From positions 1 to 5,949 of the forward strand of contig DOZA01000386.1 in assembly GCA_003518245.1 (NCBI GenBank): 5,949 bases of DNA, in the 5' to 3' direction. Every line of letters starts with the position of its first letter. The stretch's first letter is position 1. Shown here piece after piece: positions 1-5,949 of this stretch. Under the pieces are notes generated by a model. The model saw only the letters and a program-made list of their open reading frames with translations, was not told where the DNA came from and made no database searches. The stretch comes from Bacteroidales bacterium (GTDB taxonomy: Bacteria > Bacteroidota > Bacteroidia > Bacteroidales > VadinHA17). The position numbers and the translations under genes were made by a program.

Positions 1-489
1 TGATATTAAAACAGGTCCCAGCAGGGGGTCAACCTGATCAGGTAAAATAATATTACCTGCATCAATGCTCCGGTTAATCACAGATGCCATGAACCCGGCA
101 TTTACATATAAATCGCGGCCGGCCCTTAAATGATAAGAATAGGCAGCTCCTGCCCTTAGTTCATTAAGCAGGTCACCCATAATATTCTCTGAAACATATA
201 AGCCAAATCCCCCATGTATGGTCTCCAGGTACGAATCGTATGAACAATGAAATGAATGAAGATTCAATGATCTGCCAGGATAATAATCACGGTATATCAG
301 CCTCAGCTTACCAGGACCTTCAGTACCGGAGAGAGCCGGGTTAGACTGAACAGGATTATAGTAAAAAGACAGGCTCTCGGTATCCTGGGCTGATATATGA
401 CAGGTAAGCCATGCTGAACATAATACCAGATTGAGTATTTTTACAAGCCCGGGTATCCGGTAAACGTATTTTTTGGTAACCTTTGTCAA
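1..489 (-). CDS. PorP/SprF-family type IX secretion outer-membrane protein, N-terminal half (3' end off the window)
   Basis: Reading the minus strand from 489 down to 1 gives 163 open codons that run off the left edge. The start is taken as TTG at 489-487: an in-frame TAA lies at 543-541 and no in-frame ATG occurs before the mature region. From there the protein has a basic N-terminus, a hydrophobic stretch (about residues 18-34) and a probable signal-peptidase cleavage before Gln35. The mature start reads FYYNPVQSNPALSG (42-55), then an R-L-I-Y-R-D-Y-Y-P segment (63-71), alternating strand-like segments, and PDQVDPLLG (150-158). The Y-N-P/N-P-A-x-x-G start followed by an aromatic, Arg-rich strand and a P-D-x-x-D-P motif is the pattern of PorP/SprF proteins. 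These are beta-barrel outer-membrane proteins of about 300-340 residues required for T9SS function or secretion of particular cargo; about half is visible. Family assignment is firm. Whether this is the core PorP or a cargo-specific SprF-like paralogue cannot be told here. It is transcribed divergently from porU. Confidence 0.85.
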   Translation of the reverse strand, partial: MTKVTKKYVYRIPGLVKILNLVLCSAWLTCHISAQDTESLSFYYNPVQSNPALSGTEGPGKLRLIYRDYYPGRSLNLHSFHCSYDSYLETIHGGFGLYVSENIMGDLLNELRAGAAYSYHLRAGRDLYVNAGFMASVINRSIDAGNIILPDQVDPLLGPVLIS

Positions 490-588
490 AACAGAAACCT
501 GATTTAGATGTATTATCGCAATATGAACAATACTGGCACGTTAATTATTGTGGCTGAACATGACAAACTTAGAAAATAATACTGATAA
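490..588. promoter_or_regulatory. Divergent intergenic region between the PorP-like gene and porU
   Basis: This 99-bp AT-rich gap must hold the 5' control sequences of both divergent genes, unless their promoters lie in coding sequence. On the minus strand a perfect TAnnTTTG box is present (listed separately). In the plus direction I see no full TAnnTTTG box with an upstream TTTG, so the porU promoter is not identified. A 5-bp dyad, GTATT at 510-514 and AATAC at 529-533, and the AT-rich arms ATTATT (544-549) and AATAAT (575-580) could be operator-like or chance in AT-rich DNA. No Shine-Dalgarno-like sequence precedes either start, which is normal for Bacteroidota. Confidence 0.6.
564..571 (-). 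promoter_or_regulatory. Candidate -7 box (TAAGTTTG) for the PorP-like gene
   Basis: Read on the minus strand, 571 to 564 is TAAGTTTG, an exact match to the Bacteroidota primary sigma factor -7 consensus TAnnTTTG. Nineteen bases further upstream the sequence is CTTC, a poor match to the -33 TTTG. Transcription would begin near 557, giving a leader of roughly 65-70 nt before the TTG at 489. The missing -33 element keeps confidence low. The box and its upstream element would overlap the start of porU. Confidence 0.35.
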
Positions 589-3500
589 TTGAAGAAGCTG
601 ATCTCAATACTGGTCCTTTATCTCCTTACATCGGCACTATTAACTTCCCAGGAATACGCCGGCTCCTCTGTCTTGTCAACCGGAACCTGGCACAGGGTGA
701 AAATTGTAAATGAGGGTATTTACCGTATAGATTTTAATGACCTTTCATCCCTGGGACTGGAAGCAGGTAGTGAAATAGCCTTGTACAGCAATAACTATGG
801 ATTACTCTCATTTTATAATGATGACCCCCGTCCTGATGACCTGGTAAAAACAGCAATATATATTGAAAGAGGCCAGGACGGTATATTCAATGAGGGTGAT
901 TATATACTGTTTTATGGCAATTCAACACACAGGTGGAAATATGATTACAATGAGAAAGAGTATTTCTTCCAGAGGCATCATTATTCAGATACTGCCATAT
1001 ATTTTATTAAGCTCAATGAATTACCTCTTGAAATAAGCACTCGGCCCGAACCGGGAACAGCTAATAATACCTCGGAATATTCAGATTATCTCTTTATCCA
1101 CGAGAATGAAGAAAAGAATATAATTAAGTCAGGCCGGGAATGGTATGAACCCTTACCCCCGGGCTTAGATTACCATATAGAACATGATTTGGACAGTTAC
1201 GCTCTTGAAGAAGGGACAGGTCTGAATTACAGGATAAGTGTGCTCGGACGGTCGGATGATGAGTCGGTAATAAGATTAAATGATGGTGGCAAGGTAATAA
1301 GTTCCATCATGATCCCTGCTGTAAATATTTATAACTCATCCGGGATATATGCAAACTTGGTTACGGAATCAGGTGAAGTAGATCCTGTCAGCAGCAACCC
1401 CGACCTCTGCGTTACTTTTCATAATAACGGCAACATCACAGCTCTTGCATGGCTGGACTATCTCGTTCTGCAAACACGTATTGAAAATAATTATGTTCCA
1501 TCATATCATGAACATTTTATAATACGTGACAAATCATCAATTCAAGAAGGTAAAATCACCAGGTTTAAACTTAAATCAGCTATTGAGAATATTAAAATAT
1601 GGGATATTAGCCAGGCTTTGAATATAATAAATATACCTGCCGTTTATTCTGATGGGGAATATTCATTTGTATCAGCCACTGACAGTCTTAAAAAGTTTAT
1701 AGCTTTCAGTACTGAGAACGTCATGAGGCCTTTTATTGAAGCAGAGCCGGTTGTAAACCAGGATCTTCATAAACCGGCTAAGTACGATATGATTATAATA
1801 AGCCATCCCCTGTTCTTTGATTATGCATCTGAGTTGGCGGATATACATTCATCCCATGATTCATATCAATGTCTGATAGTAAGCCCGGGTGAAATATATA
1901 ATGAATTTTCAGGAGGTGTTCCTGACATAAGTGCCATAAGGAATTTTATCAGGATGGTATATACCAGGAATAAAACAGGTGAACGGCCGCTTAAACACCT
2001 TCTTTTATTTGGTGACGGTTCATACGAGAATAAAACCTTTCCACCCGATAATCCAAATTTTATTCCTACCTATCAGACACCTAACTCAAATGTAAAGATT
2101 CAGTCGTTTACCTCCGATGATTATTATGGTTTACTTGATTCAGGGGAGGGGGAATATACGGGTTATCTTGATATAGGCATAGGCAGGTTACCGGTATCTG
2201 ATACCCTGCAGGCCAGGGCAATAATAAATAAGATAAAAGATTATTTAAGTACTGATAATCTGGGCCCCTGGCGAAATATTATAGCCATGGTTGCTGATGA
2301 TGAGGATAATAATATTCATATGAACGACTCTGAGAATATTGCAGAATTAATAGAGAGCAAGGCACCTGCCATCAACATAGAAAAAATATACCTGGATGCT
2401 TACCAGCAGGTCACTACTATCAGCGGTCAATCCTATCCTGATGCCGCCAGAGCAATTAATGACAGGATAAATAAAGGCTGTCTGATATTTAATTATGCAG
2501 GTCATGGTAATGAGCTGGGCCTGGCCCATGAGAGGGTGGTCAGTATTGAAAATATTAATTCATGGTCGAATAAAGGTAAATACCCGGCTTTTGTTACGGC
2601 AACATGCGAATTCTCACGTTTTGAGGATATTCAAATACACCAGGGGACTGGTGAAATAACACAGAAATCATCGGCGGGGGAGCTTGTATTACTTAATCCT
2701 GAAGGAGGAGCAATTGCTCTTTTTTCAACTACGCGCATAGTTTTTGCCTCTGCAAACTATAACCTTGCTTCAAAACTTTATGAGAATGCATTCATGAAAG
2801 ACACGAATGGTATGGGTCTAACCATGGGTGAGATTATGAGGCAGGCAAAAATAAACACAAGCGGGGAAAACAAAAGGAACTTCACCTTACTCGGTGACCC
2901 TGCCCTGAGGCTTGCCTGGCCATGGCACGGAAGGGTAGTAACAGATTCAATTAACGGTATCAATATTACGGCCTTCAATGATACAATAATGGGTCTCTCT
3001 GAATTGACAATAGCAGGTCATATAGAAGATAATTCAGGCAGCCTTGTGGAATCTTACAATGGTTACCTGTACCCCGGTCTATATGACAAAAAGCATGAAC
3101 TAAAGACACTGGCCAATGATGGAGGCCAGCCTTTTAATTATATGGCCTGGGACAGGATATTGTTCAGGGGAAAAGCAGAAGTAGTTAAGGGCAGATTCAG
3201 ATTCTCAATATTTATACCCAGAGAAATTGATTATTCTTTTGGTAAGGGTAAGATAAGTTATTTTGCCACTGACAATATTTCAGATCAGGCAGGATACTAT
3301 AATGACCTGATCATTGGCGGGCTTAAAAGCTCAAGCCTGACAGATACTACAGGTCCTCTTATCCGGCTTTTCCTTAATGATACACTGTTCAGGAATGGAG
3401 GAATAACAGATACTGACCCTGTACTGCTGGCCCTTATCAGTGACCCCTCAAGCATAAATACCTCAGGGATGGGAATAGGACATGATATAGTAGCTGTAAT

Positions 3501-4002
3501 TGATGAAGAATCAAATAGTTCTGTCATCCTGAATAACTATTATGAGAATGATCTCGGGACATATAAATCAGGAAAGATCACCTATCCTCTTACAGACATG
3601 GACAGAGGTGGGCATACAATATCACTCAAGGCCTGGGATAATTTCAATAATTCATCAACAGCTTCCCTTGTATTCATTGTAAGAGATGATAAAGGCATAG
3701 TAATGAACAAACTTATTAATTACCCGAATCCTTTTATTAACAGCACCCGTATAAGTGTTGAGCATAACAGACCTGATGAAATTATTGAAGTAACCATAAA
3801 TATTTACAACCGTAATGGCGGGCTTGTAAGAACCATTAAAACAACAGACTCTGAAGGAGGCTACATGATAAAACCGGTGATATGGGATGGAAGGGACAAC
3901 AAAGGTGCCAGGGTTGCTTCAGGTGTGTATATCTATACCGTCCGGTTTAAAACAGGGAAGAATGAATGTGCACTTAAGTCAGGTCGTATGATTATTTTAT
4001 AG
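589..4002 (+). CDS. porU: PorU: type IX secretion system C-terminal signal peptidase (C25 gingipain-like sortase)
   Basis: In this family PorU sits at the cell surface, cuts the C-terminal sorting domain from T9SS cargo arriving on PorV and joins the cargo to a surface anchor. The start is TTG at 589-591: an in-frame TAA is directly before it at 586-588, and the residues that follow form a signal peptide (MKKL plus a hydrophobic run, cleavage near residue 20). The N-terminal PorU domain shows GIYRIDFNDLSSLGL (43-57), DPRPDDLV (79-86) and DGIFNEGDYILFYG (97-110). The C25 peptidase domain spans about 398-775, with LLLFGDGSYENK (471-482), TSDDYYGLLD (508-517), the catalytic His639 in AGHGNE (637-642), nucleophile Cys673 in TATC (670-673) and a closing LLGDPALRL (767-775). 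An Ig-like region (about 918-1032) follows. The C-terminus is a FlgD-Ig/sorting-domain-like fold with YPNPF (1045-1049), IWDGRDNKG (1098-1106) and SGVYIYTVRF (1111-1120), ending in IIL. The 1137 residues match usual PorU length. All catalytic residues are present and no frameshift is seen. porV follows after 64 bp. Confidence 0.95.
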   Translation: MKKLISILVLYLLTSALLTSQEYAGSSVLSTGTWHRVKIVNEGIYRIDFNDLSSLGLEAGSEIALYSNNYGLLSFYNDDPRPDDLVKTAIYIERGQDGIFNEGDYILFYGNSTHRWKYDYNEKEYFFQRHHYSDTAIYFIKLNELPLEISTRPEPGTANNTSEYSDYLFIHENEEKNIIKSGREWYEPLPPGLDYHIEHDLDSYALEEGTGLNYRISVLGRSDDESVIRLNDGGKVISSIMIPAVNIYNSSGIYANLVTESGEVDPVSSNPDLCVTFHNNGNITALAWLDYLVLQTRIENNYVPSYHEHFIIRDKSSIQEGKITRFKLKSAIENIKIWDISQALNIINIPAVYSDGEYSFVSATDSLKKFIAFSTENVMRPFIEAEPVVNQDLHKPAKYDMIIISHPLFFDYASELADIHSSHDSYQCLIVSPGEIYNEFSGGVPDISAIRNFIRMVYTRNKTGERPLKHLLLFGDGSYENKTFPPDNPNFIPTYQTPNSNVKIQSFTSDDYYGLLDSGEGEYTGYLDIGIGRLPVSDTLQARAIINKIKDYLSTDNLGPWRNIIAMVADDEDNNIHMNDSENIAELIESKAPAINIEKIYLDAYQQVTTISGQSYPDAARAINDRINKGCLIFNYAGHGNELGLAHERVVSIENINSWSNKGKYPAFVTATCEFSRFEDIQIHQGTGEITQKSSAGELVLLNPEGGAIALFSTTRIVFASANYNLASKLYENAFMKDTNGMGLTMGEIMRQAKINTSGENKRNFTLLGDPALRLAWPWHGRVVTDSINGINITAFNDTIMGLSELTIAGHIEDNSGSLVESYNGYLYPGLYDKKHELKTLANDGGQPFNYMAWDRILFRGKAEVVKGRFRFSIFIPREIDYSFGKGKISYFATDNISDQAGYYNDLIIGGLKSSSLTDTTGPLIRLFLNDTLFRNGGITDTDPVLLALISDPSSINTSGMGIGHDIVAVIDEESNSSVILNNYYENDLGTYKSGKITYPLTDMDRGGHTISLKAWDNFNNSSTASLVFIVRDDKGIVMNKLINYPNPFINSTRISVEHNRPDEIIEVTINIYNRNGGLVRTIKTTDSEGGYMIKPVIWDGRDNKGARVASGVYIYTVRFKTGKNECALKSGRMIIL

Positions 4003-4037
4003 CGATCAGCACAATAAAGAGAACCTAAAAATGTTTA

Positions 4038-4045
4038 TATATTTG
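4038..4045 (+). promoter_or_regulatory. Candidate -7 box (TATATTTG) of an internal porV promoter
   Basis: TATATTTG lies in the 64-bp porU-porV gap and matches the Bacteroidota TAnnTTTG consensus exactly. Its distance to the porV ATG at 4067 would give a leader of roughly 15-20 nt. No TTTG or TTG is found about 19-21 bases upstream (that stretch is an A-rich ATAAAGA), so only half of the promoter is recognisable. AT-rich sequence makes a chance match possible. The box partly overlaps an imperfect 6-bp hairpin, ATTTGC (4041-4046) with GTAAAT (4051-4056), loop ATGC, containing one G-T pair. Confidence 0.35.
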
Positions 4046-4066
4046 CATGCGTAAATTCGATAATTA

Positions 4067-5233
4067 ATGAAAACAAAACTGTTAATTGCCTGTATCATTC
4101 TGAGTATGTCATTTTCCTGGGTGGCAAAATCGCAGGATACTGATGAGCTGAATGCCATACAATATGTTGTGCCGTTCTTATTAATAGCCCCTGATTCAAG
4201 GGCCGGAGCCATGGGTGATGCAGGTGTTGCAACCACAGCTGACATATACAGTATGCACTGGAACCCTGCAAAATACGCTTTTATTGATGGTGAAGGAGGT
4301 GTAGGTATTTCATATTCACCATGGTTAAGAACGCTGGTACCTGATATCAACATCGCTTACCTTTCAGGATATTACCGGATTGATAACAAGCAGGTAGTAA
4401 GCACGAGCCTGCTATATTCAAGTCTGGGAGATATTCCTTTTACTGATGACTGGGGTAATGTTGAACGCAACTTCAGGCCTAACGAGTTTAGCCTCGATGC
4501 TGCTTATTCGAGGAAACTGAATGAGAATTTTTCAGGAGGTATAGCTTTCAGGTTCATATATTCTAATCTGACAGGTGGATTCCCTGCCGGTGGCACTGAG
4601 ACCAAAGCGGGCATGTCTATTGCTTCTGATATATCTTTTTATTACGTTAATGATATCAGCTTAGCATCAAAAGATGCGACATTATCCTTTGGAACCAATT
4701 TTTCCAATATAGGTGCAAAGATGTCATATACAGATGAGAATGAACCTGATTTCATACCCATGAATCTGAGGCTTGGACCGGCACTTAATATTAAAATCGA
4801 TAACTATAATAATATTGGTTTTGCCATTGACTTCAATAAGCTTCTTGTACCCACTCCTCCTGAATATGATGAGCTCACAGGAGAAATTGTTGCAGGCAAG
4901 GACCCTAATGTTGCTGTTCCGGTAGCAATATTCCAGTCTTTTTATGACGCTCCCGGCGGTTTTAAGGAAGAACTGAATGAGATAAGTTATTCATTGGGTG
5001 TTGAGTACTGGTACAATAACCAGTTTGCCATAAGGGGAGGATATTTCCATGAACATGCCAGCAAGGGTAACAGGAAATATTTCACTGCAGGTGCCGGTTT
5101 CAGGATGAATGTTTTTTCTCTTGATTTTTCATATCTGATGCCACTGGTGAATAATCACCCGCTGGCACGCACACTCAGATTTTCCCTTTCCTTTGATTTT
5201 GATGCATTCAGGAATATTAAACCTGCAGGTTAA
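4067..5233 (+). CDS. porV: PorV (LptO): type IX secretion outer-membrane cargo shuttle protein
   Basis: PorV is a FadL-like outer-membrane beta-barrel that binds the C-terminal signals of T9SS cargo at the SprA translocon and delivers the cargo to PorU. The ATG at 4067 begins a signal peptide (MKTK, then a hydrophobic run; probable cleavage after Ser22). The mature N-terminus carries the family hallmark: VVPFLLIAPDSRAGAMGDAG (34-53), then VATTADIYSMHWNPAKYAF (54-72). The rest alternates strand-like aromatic segments and polar turns, with a Pro/Glu-rich loop near 261-280 (VPTPPEYDELTGE, 261-273), GGYFHEHASKGNRKYFTAGAGF (family pattern in two pieces, 324-332 and 333-345), and a final strand SLDFSYLMP (351-359) with RTLRFSLSFDF (368-378). 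The 388 residues agree with known PorV of about 390. Placement directly behind porU is the expected partner arrangement. It may be transcribed from both the porU transcript and the half-promoter at 4038. Its TAA overlaps the ispF ATG. Confidence 0.95.
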   Translation: MKTKLLIACIILSMSFSWVAKSQDTDELNAIQYVVPFLLIAPDSRAGAMGDAGVATTADIYSMHWNPAKYAFIDGEGGVGISYSPWLRTLVPDINIAYLSGYYRIDNKQVVSTSLLYSSLGDIPFTDDWGNVERNFRPNEFSLDAAYSRKLNENFSGGIAFRFIYSNLTGGFPAGGTETKAGMSIASDISFYYVNDISLASKDATLSFGTNFSNIGAKMSYTDENEPDFIPMNLRLGPALNIKIDNYNNIGFAIDFNKLLVPTPPEYDELTGEIVAGKDPNVAVPVAIFQSFYDAPGGFKEELNEISYSLGVEYWYNNQFAIRGGYFHEHASKGNRKYFTAGAGFRMNVFSLDFSYLMPLVNNHPLARTLRFSLSFDFDAFRNIKPAG

Positions 5234-5715
5234 TGCATATACGCACAGGTCAGGGAATAGATTTTCATAAACTTATTACGGGGAAGCCTCTGTGGCTGGG
5301 AGGTATAAATATACCGTCTGATAAAGGTTGCCTGGCTCATTCTGATGGAGATGTACTGATACACGCTATATGCGATGCCCTGCTGGGGGCAGCAGGAATG
5401 AGAGACATAGGCTGCTACTTTCCTGATTCTGATGAGCAATATAAAAATATTGACAGCAAGATACTCCTGGGAAAGACCCTGGTATTAATTTCAGAAAAAG
5501 GCTTTAGCATCATTAACATTGACAGTACTGTTTGTCTTGAAAAACCAAGGTTATCAGAGTATATTGATAGAATGCGTGAATGCCTGGCCGGGATATGCAG
5601 TATTGAGAAAAGCTGTATTTCAATAAAGGCTACAACAACTGAAACAATGGGTTTTGCCGGTCGTGGAGAAGGTCTGATGGCCATTGCAAATGTATTACTC
5701 AAGAAAAAGGATTGA
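5233..5715 (+). CDS. ispF: IspF: 2-C-methyl-D-erythritol 2,4-cyclodiphosphate synthase
   Basis: IspF is a cytoplasmic homotrimeric metal enzyme of the MEP isoprenoid pathway. It converts CDP-methylerythritol 2-phosphate to 2-C-methyl-D-erythritol 2,4-cyclodiphosphate with release of CMP. The full 160-residue length fits the family. Metal ligands are seen as Asp10 and His12 in GIDFHKL (8-14) and His44. Other family marks are AHSDGD (35-40), HAICDALLGAAGMRDIG (44-60), FPDSDEQYKNIDS (63-75), and ATTTET (133-138) with acidic ligand Glu137, followed by GFAGRGEG (140-147). Family members more often read GFDVH where this one reads GIDFH; the ligands are unchanged, so activity is expected. The start ATG at 5233-5235 shares one base with the porV stop (TAATG), which points to co-transcription and translational coupling. 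No functional link between MEP synthesis and T9SS is established by this. Confidence 0.96.
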   Translation: MHIRTGQGIDFHKLITGKPLWLGGINIPSDKGCLAHSDGDVLIHAICDALLGAAGMRDIGCYFPDSDEQYKNIDSKILLGKTLVLISEKGFSIINIDSTVCLEKPRLSEYIDRMRECLAGICSIEKSCISIKATTTETMGFAGRGEGLMAIANVLLKKKD

Positions 5716-5740
5716 TATTTCCATTAATCCGTGTTTATTT
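5709..5740 (+). terminator. Possible weak intrinsic terminator after ispF
   Basis: GGATTGAT (5709-5716) can pair with ATTAATCC (5723-5730) over eight base pairs with one G-T wobble, around the six-base loop ATTTCC. The T-rich stretch GTGTTTATTTT follows directly. The stem begins inside the last ispF codons and includes its TGA stop. It has only two G-C pairs at the base, so it would be weak and may be incidental AT-rich pairing. The next gene's promoter overlaps it, which agrees with a transcription-unit boundary here. Confidence 0.35.
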
Positions 5741-5748
5741 TAACTTTG
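5718..5748 (+). promoter_or_regulatory. Bacteroidota-type promoter for the CoA-binding gene
   Basis: TAACTTTG at 5741-5748 matches the -7 consensus TAnnTTTG exactly. TTTC at 5718-5721, three of four matches to the -33 TTTG, lies 19 bases upstream, which is the preferred spacing. Transcription would start near 5753-5756, leaving a leader of about 25 nt before the ATG at 5779. This is the best promoter in the window and suggests that the CoA-binding gene is transcribed independently of porU-porV-ispF. Confidence 0.6.
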
Positions 5749-5778
5749 TTCACTAACTAAATATAAATTATCAGCATA

Positions 5779-5949
5779 ATGGAAAAAACAACCCTGGTAC
5801 TGGGGGCCAGTTCCAAGCCTGACAGGTTCGCATATAAAGCTATCAGGAGCCTGCAAAGAAGAAATATACCTGTAATAGCCATCGGCAGGAAAGATGTTGA
5901 CCTGGATGGTATTAAGATAAGGCAGGGCCAACCAACAGATATAGGTCCG
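5779..5949 (+). CDS. CoA-binding domain (Rossmann) protein, N-terminal part (3' end off the window)
   Basis: The ATG at 5779 opens 57 codons that run off the right edge. The translation starts MEKTTLVLGASSKPDRFAYK, then AIRSLQRRNIPVIAIGRK (21-38). A first beta-strand, a glycine turn G-A-S-x-x-P-x-R (9-16), a helix with basic residues and a second strand ending in A-I-G form the opening of the CoA_binding Rossmann fold found in small YccU-like proteins of about 120-125 residues. These are thought to bind CoA, but their cellular role is poorly defined, so no reaction is assigned. It lies 63 bp after ispF with its own promoter candidate. The start is supported by the immediate beginning of the conserved strand. 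A larger protein carrying this domain cannot be excluded, since most of the gene is outside the window. Confidence 0.82.
   Translation, partial: MEKTTLVLGASSKPDRFAYKAIRSLQRRNIPVIAIGRKDVDLDGIKIRQGQPTDIGP

Noticed and set aside
510..533. GTATT/AATAC dyad in the divergent intergenic region as an operator
   Set aside because: Arms are only five bases with a 14-base spacer in AT-rich sequence; not distinguishable from chance without comparative data.
2347..3527. Three short minus-strand frames (60-76 codons) within porU
   Set aside because: All lie opposite the peptidase and Ig-like coding sequence and show no domain or start context of their own.
4041..4056. Hairpin before porV as a terminator or attenuator
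   Set aside because: The 6-bp stem has one G-T pair and four A-T pairs and no T-run after it; too weak to claim function.
4006..4353. A 115-codon open frame on the minus strand over the start of porV
   Set aside because: It is antisense to the conserved porV N-terminus and shows no recognisable motif or domain; a composition shadow of the real gene.
1905..4540. A near-identical ATTTTCAGGAGGT stretch in porU (near 1906-1917) and porV (near 4527-4540) resembling a Shine-Dalgarno site
   Set aside because: In both places it encodes a Phe-Ser-Gly-Gly run in frame, no start codon follows at useful spacing, and Bacteroidota make little use of Shine-Dalgarno pairing; a coincidence of codon use.
5415..5702. 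A 95-codon minus-strand open frame inside ispF
   Set aside because: It lies entirely opposite a highly conserved enzyme gene and its translation shows no family pattern.
5740..5931. A 63-codon minus-strand frame across the gap and the CoA-binding gene
   Set aside because: The plus-strand CoA-binding start is well supported, and the antisense translation has no recognisable features.
1..5949. Mobile element, CRISPR, tRNA/rRNA or defence system
   Set aside because: No direct repeat array, terminal inverted repeats, transposase or RNA-gene pattern was found, and all coding space is accounted for by T9SS and housekeeping genes.

Overview
The window looks like chromosomal DNA from a Bacteroidota bacterium, plausibly the Bacteroidales/Marinilabiliales side of the phylum; the rank below phylum is a guess. 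The evidence is two adjacent core genes of the type IX secretion system (T9SS), which is confined to this phylum, a PorP/SprF-family gene beside them, and Bacteroidota-type promoter boxes (TAnnTTTG) in place of sigma-70 boxes. Base composition is moderately AT-rich and even. I see no insertion sequence, CRISPR array, tRNA, rRNA or other sign of recent transfer.

Layout: positions 489 to 1 (minus strand) carry the N-terminal half of a PorP/SprF-family outer-membrane protein that runs off the left edge. A 99-bp divergent intergenic region (490-588) separates it from porU (589-4002, plus), the C25-family cysteine peptidase that removes the C-terminal sorting signal of T9SS cargo and transfers the cargo to its surface anchor. 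After 64 bp comes porV (4067-5233), the outer-membrane barrel that binds sorting signals and shuttles cargo from the translocon to PorU. The porV stop codon overlaps the start of ispF (5233-5715), a MEP-pathway isoprenoid enzyme, in a TAATG junction. A 63-bp gap (5716-5778) holds a possible weak terminator and a good promoter candidate. It precedes the first 57 codons of a CoA-binding (Rossmann) domain protein that runs off the right edge.

Working together: PorU and PorV are partners in the T9SS attachment complex, and the divergent PorP-like protein belongs to a family tied to T9SS assembly and cargo secretion. The first half of the window is therefore a secretion locus. IspF is metabolic and appears to share the porV transcript; the CoA-binding gene appears to start a new unit. 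Both divergent T9SS genes must begin at TTG or another non-ATG codon, so an ATG-only gene caller would miss or truncate them.

This is a well-known type of locus. I found no convincing new system. The points worth a second look are the paired TTG starts, the divergent PorP-like neighbour, the porV-ispF coupling and the overlapping terminator/promoter.
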